Source of the DNA: a bacterium | Lineage (GTDB): Bacteria; Patescibacteriota; Minisyncoccia; Sungbacterales; GWA2-42-14 | Assembly (NCBI GenBank): GCA_030649305.1 | Contig: JAUSFV010000003.1 | Location: forward strand, 1 to 44,344 | Direction of reading: 5' to 3' | DNA: 44,344 bases | Shown: piece after piece, positions 1-9,525 of the stretch | How positions within the stretch are numbered: the first letter of the stretch is position 1 | Layout of the letters: the number at the start of each line of letters is the position of its first letter | The notes under the pieces: model-generated | The model's input: the letters and a program-made list of their open reading frames with translations, nothing else | The model's database searches: none | Told to the model about the DNA's origin: nothing | Program-made: the position numbers and the translations under genes

Positions 1-5
1 CCAAA

Positions 6-77
6 AGCCAGCGGTCGGGATTGAACCGACGACCTACTGTTTACAAAACAGTTGCTCTACCACTGAGCTACGCTGGC
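6..77 (-). tRNA. tRNA-Thr (anticodon TGT)
   Basis: Reverse complement GCCAGCGTAGCTCAGTGGTAGAGCAACTGTTTTGTAAACAGTAGGTCGTCGGTTCGAATCCCGACCGCTGGCT folds as a cloverleaf; anticodon loop TTTGTAA; CCA not encoded. Confidence 0.95.
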
Positions 78-239
78 AAATTTTGCAAGAACATCGAGGA
101 CTCTCGATATTGTAACCAAATAAAAAATTTGGACAATATCGAAGCAAAACAGTTGTTCCTTGTTTGTCTGCGAGTATTCAACGAGCAGCTACAAACAGCA
201 ATCCGCCAAAGTTTCAACGACGGCGGGCTCTGCCGCTGC

Positions 240-292
240 CGCCCCGACTAAAGTCGGGGCGAGCCTCGCCCCGCTGAGGCGGGGCGGGAGCT
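240..292. repeat. GC-rich inverted-repeat cluster (GCCCCGACTAAAGTCGGGGC and GGCGAGCCTCGCCCCGCTGAGGCGGGGC)
   Basis: Nested inverted repeats read directly. Confidence 0.6.
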
Positions 293-346
293 AAGGTGGC
301 GAAAGATGACGAGACATATAAGCCGCGCCAACCCCTTACTTCTATT

Positions 347-778
347 CTACTGAGGCGGAAGAAGCCCGTCTACTGATGAAGAATCCTCTTCATCTTGTTT
401 TAAACCGTTCCTGTTTTTCTTCTTCCACGCATGAAGCCGATTCAGATACCGCACGCGCTTTGAGGAGCCGTTGCCATTTTGCCGATCCTGCACATGGCGC
501 AGAAGCCAAAAAAGTCCCTGCTCTGCATATGCGATAATATCACGCAACGCCACGATCAACCGTTCAAGAAATGAAAAAACGAGGTAATGATGGTATCGTT
601 CCTGATACCGTGCTTTCACCCGACTCAAAAAATTATCCACGTACGAAGGGCGCGTCACAAAACTTTCTTCAATAAGCTGGTCTGGCACCGTACGCAGAAG
701 CGGCATTTTTTTCCATACAAGAAAAACCATCCCGCTAAGCGAAATAAGAAAAATTGCAAGAAAAATTAGTTCAACCAT
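347..778 (-). CDS. hypothetical membrane-anchored protein
   Basis: ORF with N-terminal TM segment (MVELIFLAIFLISLSGMVFLVW); the longer ORF start lies in an intergenic repeat, so start at 778 is preferred. Confidence 0.6.
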   Translation of the reverse strand: MVELIFLAIFLISLSGMVFLVWKKMPLLRTVPDQLIEESFVTRPSYVDNFLSRVKARYQERYHHYLVFSFLERLIVALRDIIAYAEQGLFWLLRHVQDRQNGNGSSKRVRYLNRLHAWKKKNRNGLKQDEEDSSSVDGLLPPQ

Positions 779-897
779 AAATATACAGATATACACAGAT
801 ACCCTACAGATGATCACAAATCACAGATGCAACCACGCCAGATATAACACAATCTATGATCTGTATATATCTGTAAAAAATCTGTGAGTATCTGTTT
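779..897. repeat. intergenic ACAGAT-rich repeat, copy 1
   Basis: Shares 'atcacaaatcacagatgc' and 'atctgtatatatctgtaaaaaat(c/t)tgtgag(t/c)atctgtt' with copy 2 at 1478-1583. Confidence 0.75.
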
Positions 898-1477
898 ATA
901 GCTCGAAACGGACAAACCTCCCCACCTTAATGTTCTCCCCGAATTTTCCGACCGCTTCGTTCACCACATCCCCCACCATCTTATCAGGATTTTTTACAAA
1001 AACTTGCGTCATAAGGCATAACGCCTCAAAATGAGTCTTCAGTTTACCCTCCACGATAGTTTTGGCAAGCTCCGGAGATTTCCCCAAAGCCACAACTTCT
1101 TCCTCAAAACGAACACGCTCTGCCGCCATAACCTCTTCCGGAACTGATGTGGTATCAAGATACAAGGGGGCAGATGCCGCGATATGTATGGCAATATCAT
1201 GCACCAACATTTTAAATTCGGGATTTCGCGCGACAAAATCAGTCTCGGAATACACCTCAACCAAAACGCCGATTTTTCCGCCATGGAGATAGCTATCAAT
1301 GACGCCCGCATGAAGTTCGCGGGATGACTTTTTCGCGGCCATTCCGCCAAGCGCTTTTTCCAGAATCACAATCGCCTTTTCTAAATCGCCGCTACTTTTC
1401 TCAAGCGCTTTTTTGCACTCCGCGATGGAGGCGCCCATGCGCTCCCGAAGTTCTTTTATTTTTTCAGTTAATACCAT
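896..1477 (-). CDS. tsf: translation elongation factor Ts
   Basis: EF-Ts motifs: IKELRERMGASIAECKKALEKSSGDLEKAI and SETDFVARN. Confidence 0.96.
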   Translation of the reverse strand: MVLTEKIKELRERMGASIAECKKALEKSSGDLEKAIVILEKALGGMAAKKSSRELHAGVIDSYLHGGKIGVLVEVYSETDFVARNPEFKMLVHDIAIHIAASAPLYLDTTSVPEEVMAAERVRFEEEVVALGKSPELAKTIVEGKLKTHFEALCLMTQVFVKNPDKMVGDVVNEAVGKFGENIKVGRFVRFEL

Positions 1478-1583
1478 GCGTGCACAGATTTATACAGATA
1501 AAAAACAGATAATCACAAATCACAGATGCGATACGTATAATCTGTGATCTGTATATATCTGTAAAAAATTTGTGAGCATCTGT
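1478..1583. repeat. intergenic ACAGAT-rich repeat, copy 2
   Basis: See copy 1; located between rpsB and tsf. Confidence 0.75.
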
Positions 1584-2347
1584 TATTCCTTCGGTTCTTT
1601 TGAAACTTCCTTTACCATTTTCTTTCCCTCGAGAATTGCTTCCTTAATGCGTCCGACCATATACCGCACTGCCGGCAGAGCATCATCATTTGAGGGAATA
1701 GGATAGGTTATAATATTCGGGTCGGTGTTAGTATCGGTAAGGGCTACAATCGGAATCTTCATCCTGCGCGCTTCACGAACCGGCAGGTCGTCATTTGAAA
1801 TATCAACTACAAAAAGAATGTCAGGAAGTTTTTTCAAATTCCGCATGCCGTCAAAAACATGATGCAGGCGCGCTAATTTCTTCTCAAGACGCATCTTTTC
1901 TTTCTTGGTATATTTTATAAACTCCCCTGCCGCTTTTTCTTTTTCAAGCCGTTCCAAAAGCTCAATTTGCCCGAAAATCACCTTGAAATTCGTGAGGGTC
2001 CCGCCCACCCAGCGAAGCGTGACCGCGGGCATCCCTGTCTCGGCAGACGCGTCTTCAAGCGCTTTTCGCGCCGCAGGTCGCGTTCCCGTCAAAAGAACGG
2101 TCTTCCCGCTCGCAACCGCCTTTTTCAAAAATTCGCACGCCTCATGCAGTTTCGTCTTTGTTTTTTCCAAATCAATGATTTCCACGTTATTCCGCACGCC
2201 AAAAACATATGCCGACATCGCCGGATTTCGCTTGGCTTTTGAATGCCCCAGATGCACCCCGACTTTCATCATCTCTTCAACTTCGGGGTCAGCCGGCGCA
2301 AAAACTGATGATTTTTGATTGTCTACGGTAATTTCAGCCACCAACAC
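1583..2347 (-). CDS. rpsB: 30S ribosomal protein S2
   Basis: S2 motifs: VHLGHSKAKRNP, RWVGGTLTNFKVI, PDILFVVDISND, ALTDTNTDPN. Confidence 0.96.
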   Translation of the reverse strand: MLVAEITVDNQKSSVFAPADPEVEEMMKVGVHLGHSKAKRNPAMSAYVFGVRNNVEIIDLEKTKTKLHEACEFLKKAVASGKTVLLTGTRPAARKALEDASAETGMPAVTLRWVGGTLTNFKVIFGQIELLERLEKEKAAGEFIKYTKKEKMRLEKKLARLHHVFDGMRNLKKLPDILFVVDISNDDLPVREARRMKIPIVALTDTNTDPNIITYPIPSNDDALPAVRYMVGRIKEAILEGKKMVKEVSKEPKE

Positions 2348-2538
2348 AACATATCACGAAACAACGCGTACCCGCAAGCCCCGAGGCAACCCTTGCATTT
2401 TTTTCTGCATTTTGCTACTATTTTTACTATACCCTCTTATATATTCTCTCATGGTCGGGTACAAGTATGCTTCATAACTTTGCTGGTTTTAATTTACAAG
2501 ATTCTTGTGCCAGACATTAAATAAATATATAAAATGGC

Positions 2539-2763
2539 ATGAAAACAGACATTCACCCCACATATCACGAGGCGACGGTGAAATGCGCCTGCGGCAATAC
2601 GTTCAAGGTCGGGTCCACCAAAGAGCGGATTGATATTGAAATTTGCTCAAAATGCCACCCGTTCTACACAGGCAAACAAAAACTGGTTGACACGGCAGGA
2701 CGCGTTGAGAAATTCAAAACACGAGCGGCACAACAAAAACCGAAGGCGAAAAAGAAGAAATAA
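2539..2763 (+). CDS. rpmE: 50S ribosomal protein L31
   Basis: [59 protein letters not shown]; paired CxC and CxxC cysteines. Confidence 0.95.
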   Translation: MKTDIHPTYHEATVKCACGNTFKVGSTKERIDIEICSKCHPFYTGKQKLVDTAGRVEKFKTRAAQQKPKAKKKK

Positions 2764-2769
2764 CCCCCT

Positions 2770-2830
2770 ACAAATTACGAATGGCCGCGAATTACGAATT
2801 CGTAATTCGTTTATATTCGTAATTCGTAGG
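2770..2830. repeat. palindromic ATTCGTAATTCGT array
   Basis: Perfect palindrome CGAATTACGAATTCGTAATTCG followed by another ATTCGTAATTCGTA unit. Confidence 0.7.
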
Positions 2831-2842
2831 ATTTTTAATTTT

Positions 2843-3889
2843 ATGAACAACAAAGACGCCAAAAAAGAATACGACGACCTCGAGCAAAAACTTTCTGACC
2901 CCGAACTTCTCAAAAACCAAAAAGAATACGGGCTTGTTGCGACGCGCGCGGCAAAACTTGGAAAAATTCTTGAAGCCATGGATGCGGTACAAAAAATTGA
3001 AACGGAAATCGCGAGCGCCGAAGAAATGCGCTTGTCCGGAGACCCCGAATTGAAGGCAATGGCCGAAGAAGACATCTGGCGTCTTACTACGCAAAAAAAA
3101 GAAAAGGAAGCGCTCCTTAAAAAACTGACTACCACCGGAGGCGAAGAGGAGCCGACAAAAATCATCATGGAAATCCGCGCGGGTGCGGGAGGAGATGAAG
3201 CGGCTTTATTTGCAGCACAACTTTTTCAGATGTATACACGCTTTGCCGAATCAAAAAAATGGCGCGTTGAAATCATAGACCAATCCCCCACTACCATCGG
3301 CGGCATCAAAGAAGCGATTTTTGAATTATCGGGAGATGGCGTGTGGCGCGCGTTACAACACGAATCGGGAGTGCACAGAGTACAACGAGTTCCCGACACC
3401 GAAAAAATAGGACGCATTCACACCTCAACCGCATCCGTTGCCGTACTCCCCGAAGCAAAAGATGTGGATATGGAAGTGAAACCCGAAGACGTAAAGGTTG
3501 AATTTTTCCGCTCATCCGGCCCGGGGGGGCAGAATGTGAATAAGGTTGAAACGGCAGTACGCCTCACGCATATTCCGACAGGACTTGTAGTTGCTTCGCA
3601 GGAAGGCAGGTCGCAGGCAAAAAATCGTGAGCACGCCATGACTCTTTTAAAAACACGCCTTTTGGACGCCCGGCGCCAAACCGAAGAAAAAAAGATGGCG
3701 GCGGAACGCCGTGAGCAAATCGGAACGGCAGACCGCTCCGAGAAAATCCGAACCTATAATTTTCCACAGGACCGCATTACCGACCATCGCATCAAAGAAT
3801 CGTGGCATCATATTCATGAGGTTCTCGCGGGAAACCTTGACCCGATTGTAAAAGCCATGATAAACGCCAACCAACAAACGCAATCATAA
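2843..3889 (+). CDS. prfA: peptide chain release factor 1
   Basis: GGQ motif (FFRSSGPGGQNVNKVETAVRLTHIPTG); the longer ORF start at 2630 overlaps rpmE and is rejected. Confidence 0.95.
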   Translation: MNNKDAKKEYDDLEQKLSDPELLKNQKEYGLVATRAAKLGKILEAMDAVQKIETEIASAEEMRLSGDPELKAMAEEDIWRLTTQKKEKEALLKKLTTTGGEEEPTKIIMEIRAGAGGDEAALFAAQLFQMYTRFAESKKWRVEIIDQSPTTIGGIKEAIFELSGDGVWRALQHESGVHRVQRVPDTEKIGRIHTSTASVAVLPEAKDVDMEVKPEDVKVEFFRSSGPGGQNVNKVETAVRLTHIPTGLVVASQEGRSQAKNREHAMTLLKTRLLDARRQTEEKKMAAERREQIGTADRSEKIRTYNFPQDRITDHRIKESWHHIHEVLAGNLDPIVKAMINANQQTQS

Positions 3890-3918
3890 ACGCCACCGAA
3901 ACATGGGTGGCGTTTTTT
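3889..3918 (+). terminator. rho-independent terminator of prfA
   Basis: AACGCCACC GAAACATG GGTGGCGTTTTTTAT. Confidence 0.85.
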
Positions 3919-3948
3919 ATAGCGTATCAATTGGCGTTCCAATAGCTC

Positions 3949-5328
3949 CTAGATGGCTTTATCAATCTCGCGCGCAAGCGATGCCACCCGATTCGCATAC
4001 CAATTGCACGCTCTCCCCGATACCGTGCGAGTTGAGCAGGTTGAACGCCCGCTAATGTAAATGCGCGCCGCGCGCATTTCGCCCGCCGTTGTTTTTGATG
4101 TGGCACCCCCATCCGCAAGAAAAATGGCTGATGCCGTAAACGCATCCTCAACATTCCACGGATTCGGAGGATTATGCCTCGTCAACTGCGCCACGCGCTC
4201 TTCAAACAAAAGCCAGGTCGTCGGAATAAATTGCGCGGGACCCATTGCCCCTCCGCACCCGTATGACGCGCGCCGCGAGACCGGCATCTTATCCGGATCC
4301 AACCCGAGTTTTTCCGTAATTACAAAAAATGCTCTCTTTTGCGCCTCAGCCGCGGAACGCGACCCTTGGCGAATACGGCAATCATACATATCGGTTTTCC
4401 AATTTCCGGTACCGACATTCGTTCCGACACTAATAACCCCGTCCTCAAACTGCCGTCCGGTTTCTACCTCAAGAAGTGCCAGAAGAAACGCAGGACGGAT
4501 TCCCGTGCGTTCAGCGGCAAGTGTGGCATACCGAAGCGCGTCTTCCGCGGTCACGCCCGTCTTTTCAAGATAAAAAAGTTCGGTTTTTAAAGCGGCAATA
4601 TCTTTTTTCTTTGCGGCAAGTAATTTCTGAAATATCGCCTCTTTACCTTTGGTGAGACGCAGGAGTTCATCCTTTTCTTTCTTTTTTTGGTTGAGTGAGC
4701 GCTGTTCGCTTACCTGAAGGGCTTTCAATGACTGCTGGCCTTTTTGAAAATCGCGTAATTCCTCCTGCTCTTTCTCCAATTCCTCCCGATCTCCGCGAAG
4801 TGAGGCGAGTAATTCTTTAATATTCAACTGAAGATTCAGAAGATTATCAATTGCAACGAAAAAATTTGAAAGGCGCGAATTCTTCAAAAGTATTTCAACC
4901 ATTCCCTCATTTTCTTTCTGGGAAAGTAAAACGAGAGAAGCCGCGAGCGTGCGTTTGCTTGTCGCCATTTTTCCCTCAACAATCCTAATGCCCTCGGCTT
5001 TTTCCTTGATTTCTGACTCTGCCTGCTGAATGGCGAGCGTTATTTTTTTTATTTCAATTTCCTTTCGCTTGATCTCATTATTAAAAATGGAAACTTCGTT
5101 TGCGAGAGTGGTCGCTTCTTTCTGCGTTCCTTGAATCTGCGCGTCAATTACACCCGCCTCACGCTCCAGCGCCTCAATTTGATCTTGAATGGAAAGTTTT
5201 TTCTCGCCCGCACTCTGTCCTAAAACCAGAACGGGTGCCAAAAGAACCAATCCTAAAAGCCAAAAAACTTCTTTTGAAAGAAGTTTTTTACCAACCATTT
5301 GTAACTCATTTTTCATGTAATAGAGCAA
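3949..5328 (-). CDS. secreted coiled-coil protein with C-terminal lytic-transglycosylase-like domain
   Basis: Signal-like N-terminus, long coiled coil, then LLALLEVETG...GCGGAMGPAQFIPTTW typical of SLT/MltB-like folds. Confidence 0.75.
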   Translation of the reverse strand: MLYYMKNELQMVGKKLLSKEVFWLLGLVLLAPVLVLGQSAGEKKLSIQDQIEALEREAGVIDAQIQGTQKEATTLANEVSIFNNEIKRKEIEIKKITLAIQQAESEIKEKAEGIRIVEGKMATSKRTLAASLVLLSQKENEGMVEILLKNSRLSNFFVAIDNLLNLQLNIKELLASLRGDREELEKEQEELRDFQKGQQSLKALQVSEQRSLNQKKKEKDELLRLTKGKEAIFQKLLAAKKKDIAALKTELFYLEKTGVTAEDALRYATLAAERTGIRPAFLLALLEVETGRQFEDGVISVGTNVGTGNWKTDMYDCRIRQGSRSAAEAQKRAFFVITEKLGLDPDKMPVSRRASYGCGGAMGPAQFIPTTWLLFEERVAQLTRHNPPNPWNVEDAFTASAIFLADGGATSKTTAGEMRAARIYISGRSTCSTRTVSGRACNWYANRVASLAREIDKAI

Positions 5329-5374
5329 AAATCCTCCCTAGAGATTTTCGCGGTTCACAAGAGTATAGTATGAA

Positions 5375-6064
5375 CTACTTTTTCTCTTCCTCCGCTTTCT
5401 CTTCTTTCTCTTTCTCCGCCTTCACCTCTTGTTTTACCTCGCGCTCCGTCTTTACTTCCGTGGGCGATTCCGCAACCGGCGCTTCCCCAAGTGCCGCGAT
5501 CTCTTCTTCCGAACGCGGCGCTTCCACAATCGCAATGACGTCTTCGGGAGATACTTCAATAACAACCCCAGCCGGAACTTTAATATCTTTGATAAAAATT
5601 CGCGATTCAAGTACAGCCATCCCCGAAATATCTACGTGCAATTCATGCGGCAAATCTTTCGGCAACGCTTCAATCTCCACTTCCTGCATGACTTTCACAA
5701 AAACGCCACCGTCATTGTTTACCGCGGGTGATTCGCCGATAAACTCAAGCGGAACTTTCATCTTCACTTTCTTATCCATCCGGAGCGCGTAAAAATCAAT
5801 ATGTTCCGGGTCGCCTTTCAACGCGTTCGTTGTTACATCATAAATCAACACATTCAGAGGCTTCCCTTCAACTTTCAATTCAACAACCGTTGATTCCCCC
5901 GCTTCGCGGTACACTTTTTCAAAATCTTTCCGCGGAACGGAAAGCGGCATAGTTTCAACACTCTCACCATATACGACGGCGGGAATAACCCCTTCTTTCC
6001 GGAGGTTTTTTACCTTTTTACCGAATATAGTTCGTTTTTCCGCGTGTAATGTAGTCATATGCAA
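5375..6064 (-). CDS. rplY: 50S ribosomal protein L25/Ctc
   Basis: L25 N-terminal motif (KRTIFGKKVKNLRKEGVIPAVVYG), CTC-like C-terminal domain, acidic tail. Confidence 0.92.
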   Translation of the reverse strand: MHMTTLHAEKRTIFGKKVKNLRKEGVIPAVVYGESVETMPLSVPRKDFEKVYREAGESTVVELKVEGKPLNVLIYDVTTNALKGDPEHIDFYALRMDKKVKMKVPLEFIGESPAVNNDGGVFVKVMQEVEIEALPKDLPHELHVDISGMAVLESRIFIKDIKVPAGVVIEVSPEDVIAIVEAPRSEEEIAALGEAPVAESPTEVKTEREVKQEVKAEKEKEEKAEEEKK

Positions 6065-6127
6065 ACTATACTAAAAATGGCTAAAAATGCAAGCCTATCA
6101 GTCCGCCTAAGGCGGATCAGTGTGGAG

Positions 6128-7144
6128 TTAACCACGCAGTAACCGATATACAAAATAAAGTAGCGCATTAAACGGCAGATGCAACGAAGGGATTCGTTGA
6201 ATTTCTTCTCCCCCGAACCCCCGCTTAAATGCGGAGACCCCGGCAAAACGCTCCGAAATCCCCCATTGGTCAAAGGCAACGCATCCGGCTTTTTTTGCTT
6301 CCTGCATTGCATGCCACCGGAGCAAATTTGCCGCCTTCAGATTGCTATACGCGCGATTCACCCCGCTTAAAAGATTCGTTGCGGTTCTGCCAAAAAATAT
6401 AATTGCATTCATGCCGATACATGTATCCTTATAATATGCGCCGAAAAACCGAATACGCCCGCCACTTCCCTCATTGGTGCCAAAAACTTTAGCAAGCGCT
6501 TCATAATGCCTCATAGGATGCACAAAAAATTCTTTTGCCTCCGCCCTATTTTGCAAAAAATGAAACAGAAGTTTCGCGGTCTCTTGCGTCGGCGGCAATT
6601 CACGAATGGTTACTCCCCCGCGCTCGGCATAACCGATATTATAGCGCGTGCTTTTCTCCATTTGCTTTAATAATTCATCCTCCGTCTGCCGAAGGTCAAT
6701 CACAAGAGTCCGCTCGGGCTGAATGCGTTTTTGCGAAATACGACATCCCGCATCGCAGAACATCGGCAAAAGCACCTGTTCTTCTTCGCTATCCTTCAAC
6801 CAATCCGGCTCTAAAAATAAGAAGGAACCGTTAAGCGTTTTTTTGATTTCATTCACAAAAAGATGAATTGCTTCTCGCATCATTTTTTCATCCGCCAAAA
6901 TCTTTTTTGCGACCACCGGTCCGAACGGCACATACGCGTATGAAAATCCGAACGGCAATTCATGCCGAATCACCTGTGCGGCAAGCGCAATCTCATCGCC
7001 ATCCCCCACCGCAACCCTCGCCACCTTTCTTCCTTGCACCTTCTGCATCTCGCCCCATTCCCACGATTGCAAAAACGAAGCTCCCTCGCGGAGCATATAA
7101 TCATTCCACCGATCTTTATATATCTTTGTAGTAATGGCCTTCAT
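6128..7144 (-). CDS. FemAB-family peptidoglycan bridge aminoacyltransferase
   Basis: FLQSWEWGEMQ, STRYNIGYAERGGV, NLLRWHAMQEAKKAGCVAFDQWGI typical of FemA/B. Confidence 0.85.
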   Translation of the reverse strand: MKAITTKIYKDRWNDYMLREGASFLQSWEWGEMQKVQGRKVARVAVGDGDEIALAAQVIRHELPFGFSYAYVPFGPVVAKKILADEKMMREAIHLFVNEIKKTLNGSFLFLEPDWLKDSEEEQVLLPMFCDAGCRISQKRIQPERTLVIDLRQTEDELLKQMEKSTRYNIGYAERGGVTIRELPPTQETAKLLFHFLQNRAEAKEFFVHPMRHYEALAKVFGTNEGSGGRIRFFGAYYKDTCIGMNAIIFFGRTATNLLSGVNRAYSNLKAANLLRWHAMQEAKKAGCVAFDQWGISERFAGVSAFKRGFGGEEIQRIPSLHLPFNALLYFVYRLLRG

Positions 7145-7165
7145 TATATGACGTAATAACGCTCT

Positions 7166-7450
7166 TTATATTTCTCGACGCAACCGCAGAACAAAATACC
7201 ATATAAATACTCCTATAATTGCAATCACATTTAACACCTTCCAAACCAACAACCAATACATTTCCGGTTCAAAAAAGTTTCCAACATAAATCTCTAATAC
7301 ATCTGATACTCCGAACAACAAAAAAATAAAAAAAGCGAAAATTGCTAACTGCCTATATATTCCAATTTTTATATTACGTAGAAGCAATACCGCGCAACCA
7401 AGCCCCACCCAAAATGCAGCTTCCAAAATATTAAACATAAAATATGACAT
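7166..7450 (-). CDS. hypothetical membrane protein
   Basis: Three hydrophobic segments; start chosen to avoid overlap with the downstream-coded M23 gene. Confidence 0.5.
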   Translation of the reverse strand: MSYFMFNILEAAFWVGLGCAVLLLRNIKIGIYRQLAIFAFFIFLLFGVSDVLEIYVGNFFEPEMYWLLVWKVLNVIAIIGVFIWYFVLRLRREI

Positions 7451-7529
7451 ACGGCGTAATTTCTTTAGAATTTTCCGCCCGAGGCGGATCAGCCTCTGGC
7501 TGAAGAGTTTAGAATTTAGGATTTTAGCC

Positions 7530-8810
7530 CTACGGCTTTGCCACATAATCCAGTGGGTTCAGCGAACCGCCGCGCGGAACCGGACCGCAAAAAGCACTCT
7601 GATATATTTGAATCGTATTCGCGTCATACACCGTAAAATGCAAATGCGGCCCCGTAGAGCGCCCCGTATTTCCTGAATACGCAACATGGTCTCCGCGCTC
7701 CACGCGCGTTCCTACTGATACGCGCACCTGCGAAAGATGCACGTAGAGCGTTGCGAGATTATTATCGTGTTTTATCAAAAGCCACTTGCCGTATGCAAGA
7801 CCCGGGCAGTATTTATCGCTATCCCCCGCCCCAAACACTTCGCCGCTCTCCCCCGCGTACACTTCGGTTCCAATAGGAACACCAATATCAATCCCGTTAT
7901 GAAATCCTCCGCTGTGGTTATAAATGGGATTGCGCGAAGAAAATGATGTTACCCCATACCCCTGCGTAATCCTGCCGCCGTTCAAAGGCCACAGGAGCAC
8001 GCCTTGGCGCGCGCGGGGCAGACGCGACGGGTCAATGAAGCGGCGCAATGCTTCTTCCGCCTCATCAATCTCGCGCTCAATCGCGAGTTTTTTTTCTTCG
8101 GTTGCTTTAATAAGTTTTTGATACTCACTCTCTTTTGATTTTGTCTGTGTGAGTAATTTTTCCTTCTGACTCTTCACTCCTTCCTGAATATTTTTTTTAT
8201 CCGCGTATTGTTCCTGAAGGTTCTCTAACGTTCCACGTTCTTTTTCCGCGGCACCGCGCAAATTCTCAAGTTCCGCCTTTCGTGCTTCAAGCGCGTCATG
8301 TGATTCCTTGAGAGCCGAATCAAGCGATGCCAGCTGGTTCATATATCCGAACGCTCCGGAAATCTGCCGCTCGCGAAGTAACGAATACAATACGGGCTCG
8401 CGGTCTTTTTCAAATATCCGGAATAGAATTTCCGAAATGACGCTTCGCACCGTGTGTAACTCCTTTTCCTTCGCGATAATTTCAAGCGAAAGTTTATTGA
8501 TTTCAAGTTTCTTTTTTTCAACTTTGCGCTCAGTAAGGGCAACCGAGTTTCGTAACGACGTAATCTCTTTATTCAAACGGTCAACCGTTTTTTTAAGCGT
8601 AACGCCCTCTGATTTCGTAGAAGTAAGATTTTTTTGATACTGCGCGAGCGCTACCTCAAGCTTTTTTATTGCTTCTTCTTTTGCCGTAATTTGCCCTTCA
8701 AGTTCCTGAACCGTTGCCGCATCTGCGGGCAGAGCAAAAAAAGCAGTACCGACAATCGCGGCTACCAACATAATACTCCCAAAAATCCGCTTCGCACCGT
8801 GATATCTCAT
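7530..8810 (-). CDS. M23 peptidase / murein hydrolase activator (EnvC-like)
   Basis: Coiled coil plus M23 motifs GGFHNGIDIGVPIGTEVYAGESGEV and HLSQ...TGRSTGPHLHFTVYD. Confidence 0.9.
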   Translation of the reverse strand: MRYHGAKRIFGSIMLVAAIVGTAFFALPADAATVQELEGQITAKEEAIKKLEVALAQYQKNLTSTKSEGVTLKKTVDRLNKEITSLRNSVALTERKVEKKKLEINKLSLEIIAKEKELHTVRSVISEILFRIFEKDREPVLYSLLRERQISGAFGYMNQLASLDSALKESHDALEARKAELENLRGAAEKERGTLENLQEQYADKKNIQEGVKSQKEKLLTQTKSKESEYQKLIKATEEKKLAIEREIDEAEEALRRFIDPSRLPRARQGVLLWPLNGGRITQGYGVTSFSSRNPIYNHSGGFHNGIDIGVPIGTEVYAGESGEVFGAGDSDKYCPGLAYGKWLLIKHDNNLATLYVHLSQVRVSVGTRVERGDHVAYSGNTGRSTGPHLHFTVYDANTIQIYQSAFCGPVPRGGSLNPLDYVAKP

Positions 8811-8893
8811 ATTGTTATCGTAACAAAAAAATCAGCATTTTTCCAACCCAATGCTCTTGCGTTAAAAAAAGAAAAAGGCGGAGAACTGCCGCC

Positions 8894-9466
8894 TTAATGA
8901 TGATGACCCTCTTCAATCTTTTTACAAGGAGCCGGATTGCAAAAAAAATCTCTTACTGCCAAAACCTTGTTGCGTTTCTTGTCAAAAACTGCAAATCGAA
9001 TGCCCCCTACATTTCCTGAATGAGAATCATGGCTTAAAAATAGAGGCCCCGCTCTCAATGAAAGATCGCCCAGAAACCCGACGGCAAAAACCCGAATATT
9101 TCCATTTTTAGAAAATCCGATATCAGTCAATTCTCCGCCGTCTTCCCCCCGCGTAACAAAATTATCCTTATCGGCAATGAAATATTCATCCCGTACCCCA
9201 TCAGCGTAAACGCACAACACATACGTAAGTCCCGTATCCACGTGGGTCTTGTCGGGGAAAATAATTGCATAGGGATGCTCAGAACGCTCGATTGCCTCTG
9301 GCCTACAAAAATCTTTGAAATCCGCGAATGCGGATGGCGTGGCAACCGAAAGAAAAGAAAGGAACACTACATATGCGGTAATCCTTACCAACCATGTATT
9401 TTTTTGCACGCCCGCCTCCTTCAAGAGATGATGCAAAAAAAGAACCGTCCCCATGATACCACACAA
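8894..9466 (-). CDS. hypothetical secreted protein
   Basis: ORF with N-terminal signal/TM segment; no family recognised. Confidence 0.55.
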   Translation of the reverse strand: MCGIMGTVLFLHHLLKEAGVQKNTWLVRITAYVVFLSFLSVATPSAFADFKDFCRPEAIERSEHPYAIIFPDKTHVDTGLTYVLCVYADGVRDEYFIADKDNFVTRGEDGGELTDIGFSKNGNIRVFAVGFLGDLSLRAGPLFLSHDSHSGNVGGIRFAVFDKKRNKVLAVRDFFCNPAPCKKIEEGHHH

Positions 9467-9525
9467 AAACTCCGCGCGGCAAGACCACGCGGAGCTTCTT
9501 GTTCATCCCATAAAATTTTTAGATG

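Noticed and set aside
779-1583. CRISPR array from repeated ACAGAT/ATCTGT units
   Set aside because: Units are short, irregularly spaced and lack unique spacers of uniform length; no cas genes in the window.
2647-3168. 173-aa antisense ORF opposite rpmE/prfA
   Set aside because: Overlaps strongly supported genes on the other strand; low-complexity Ser/Phe-rich translation typical of antisense frames.
2630-3889. 419-aa ORF as the full prfA product
   Set aside because: The first 71 codons overlap rpmE in another frame and an intergenic repeat; RF1 homology begins at MNNKDAKKEYDD (2843).
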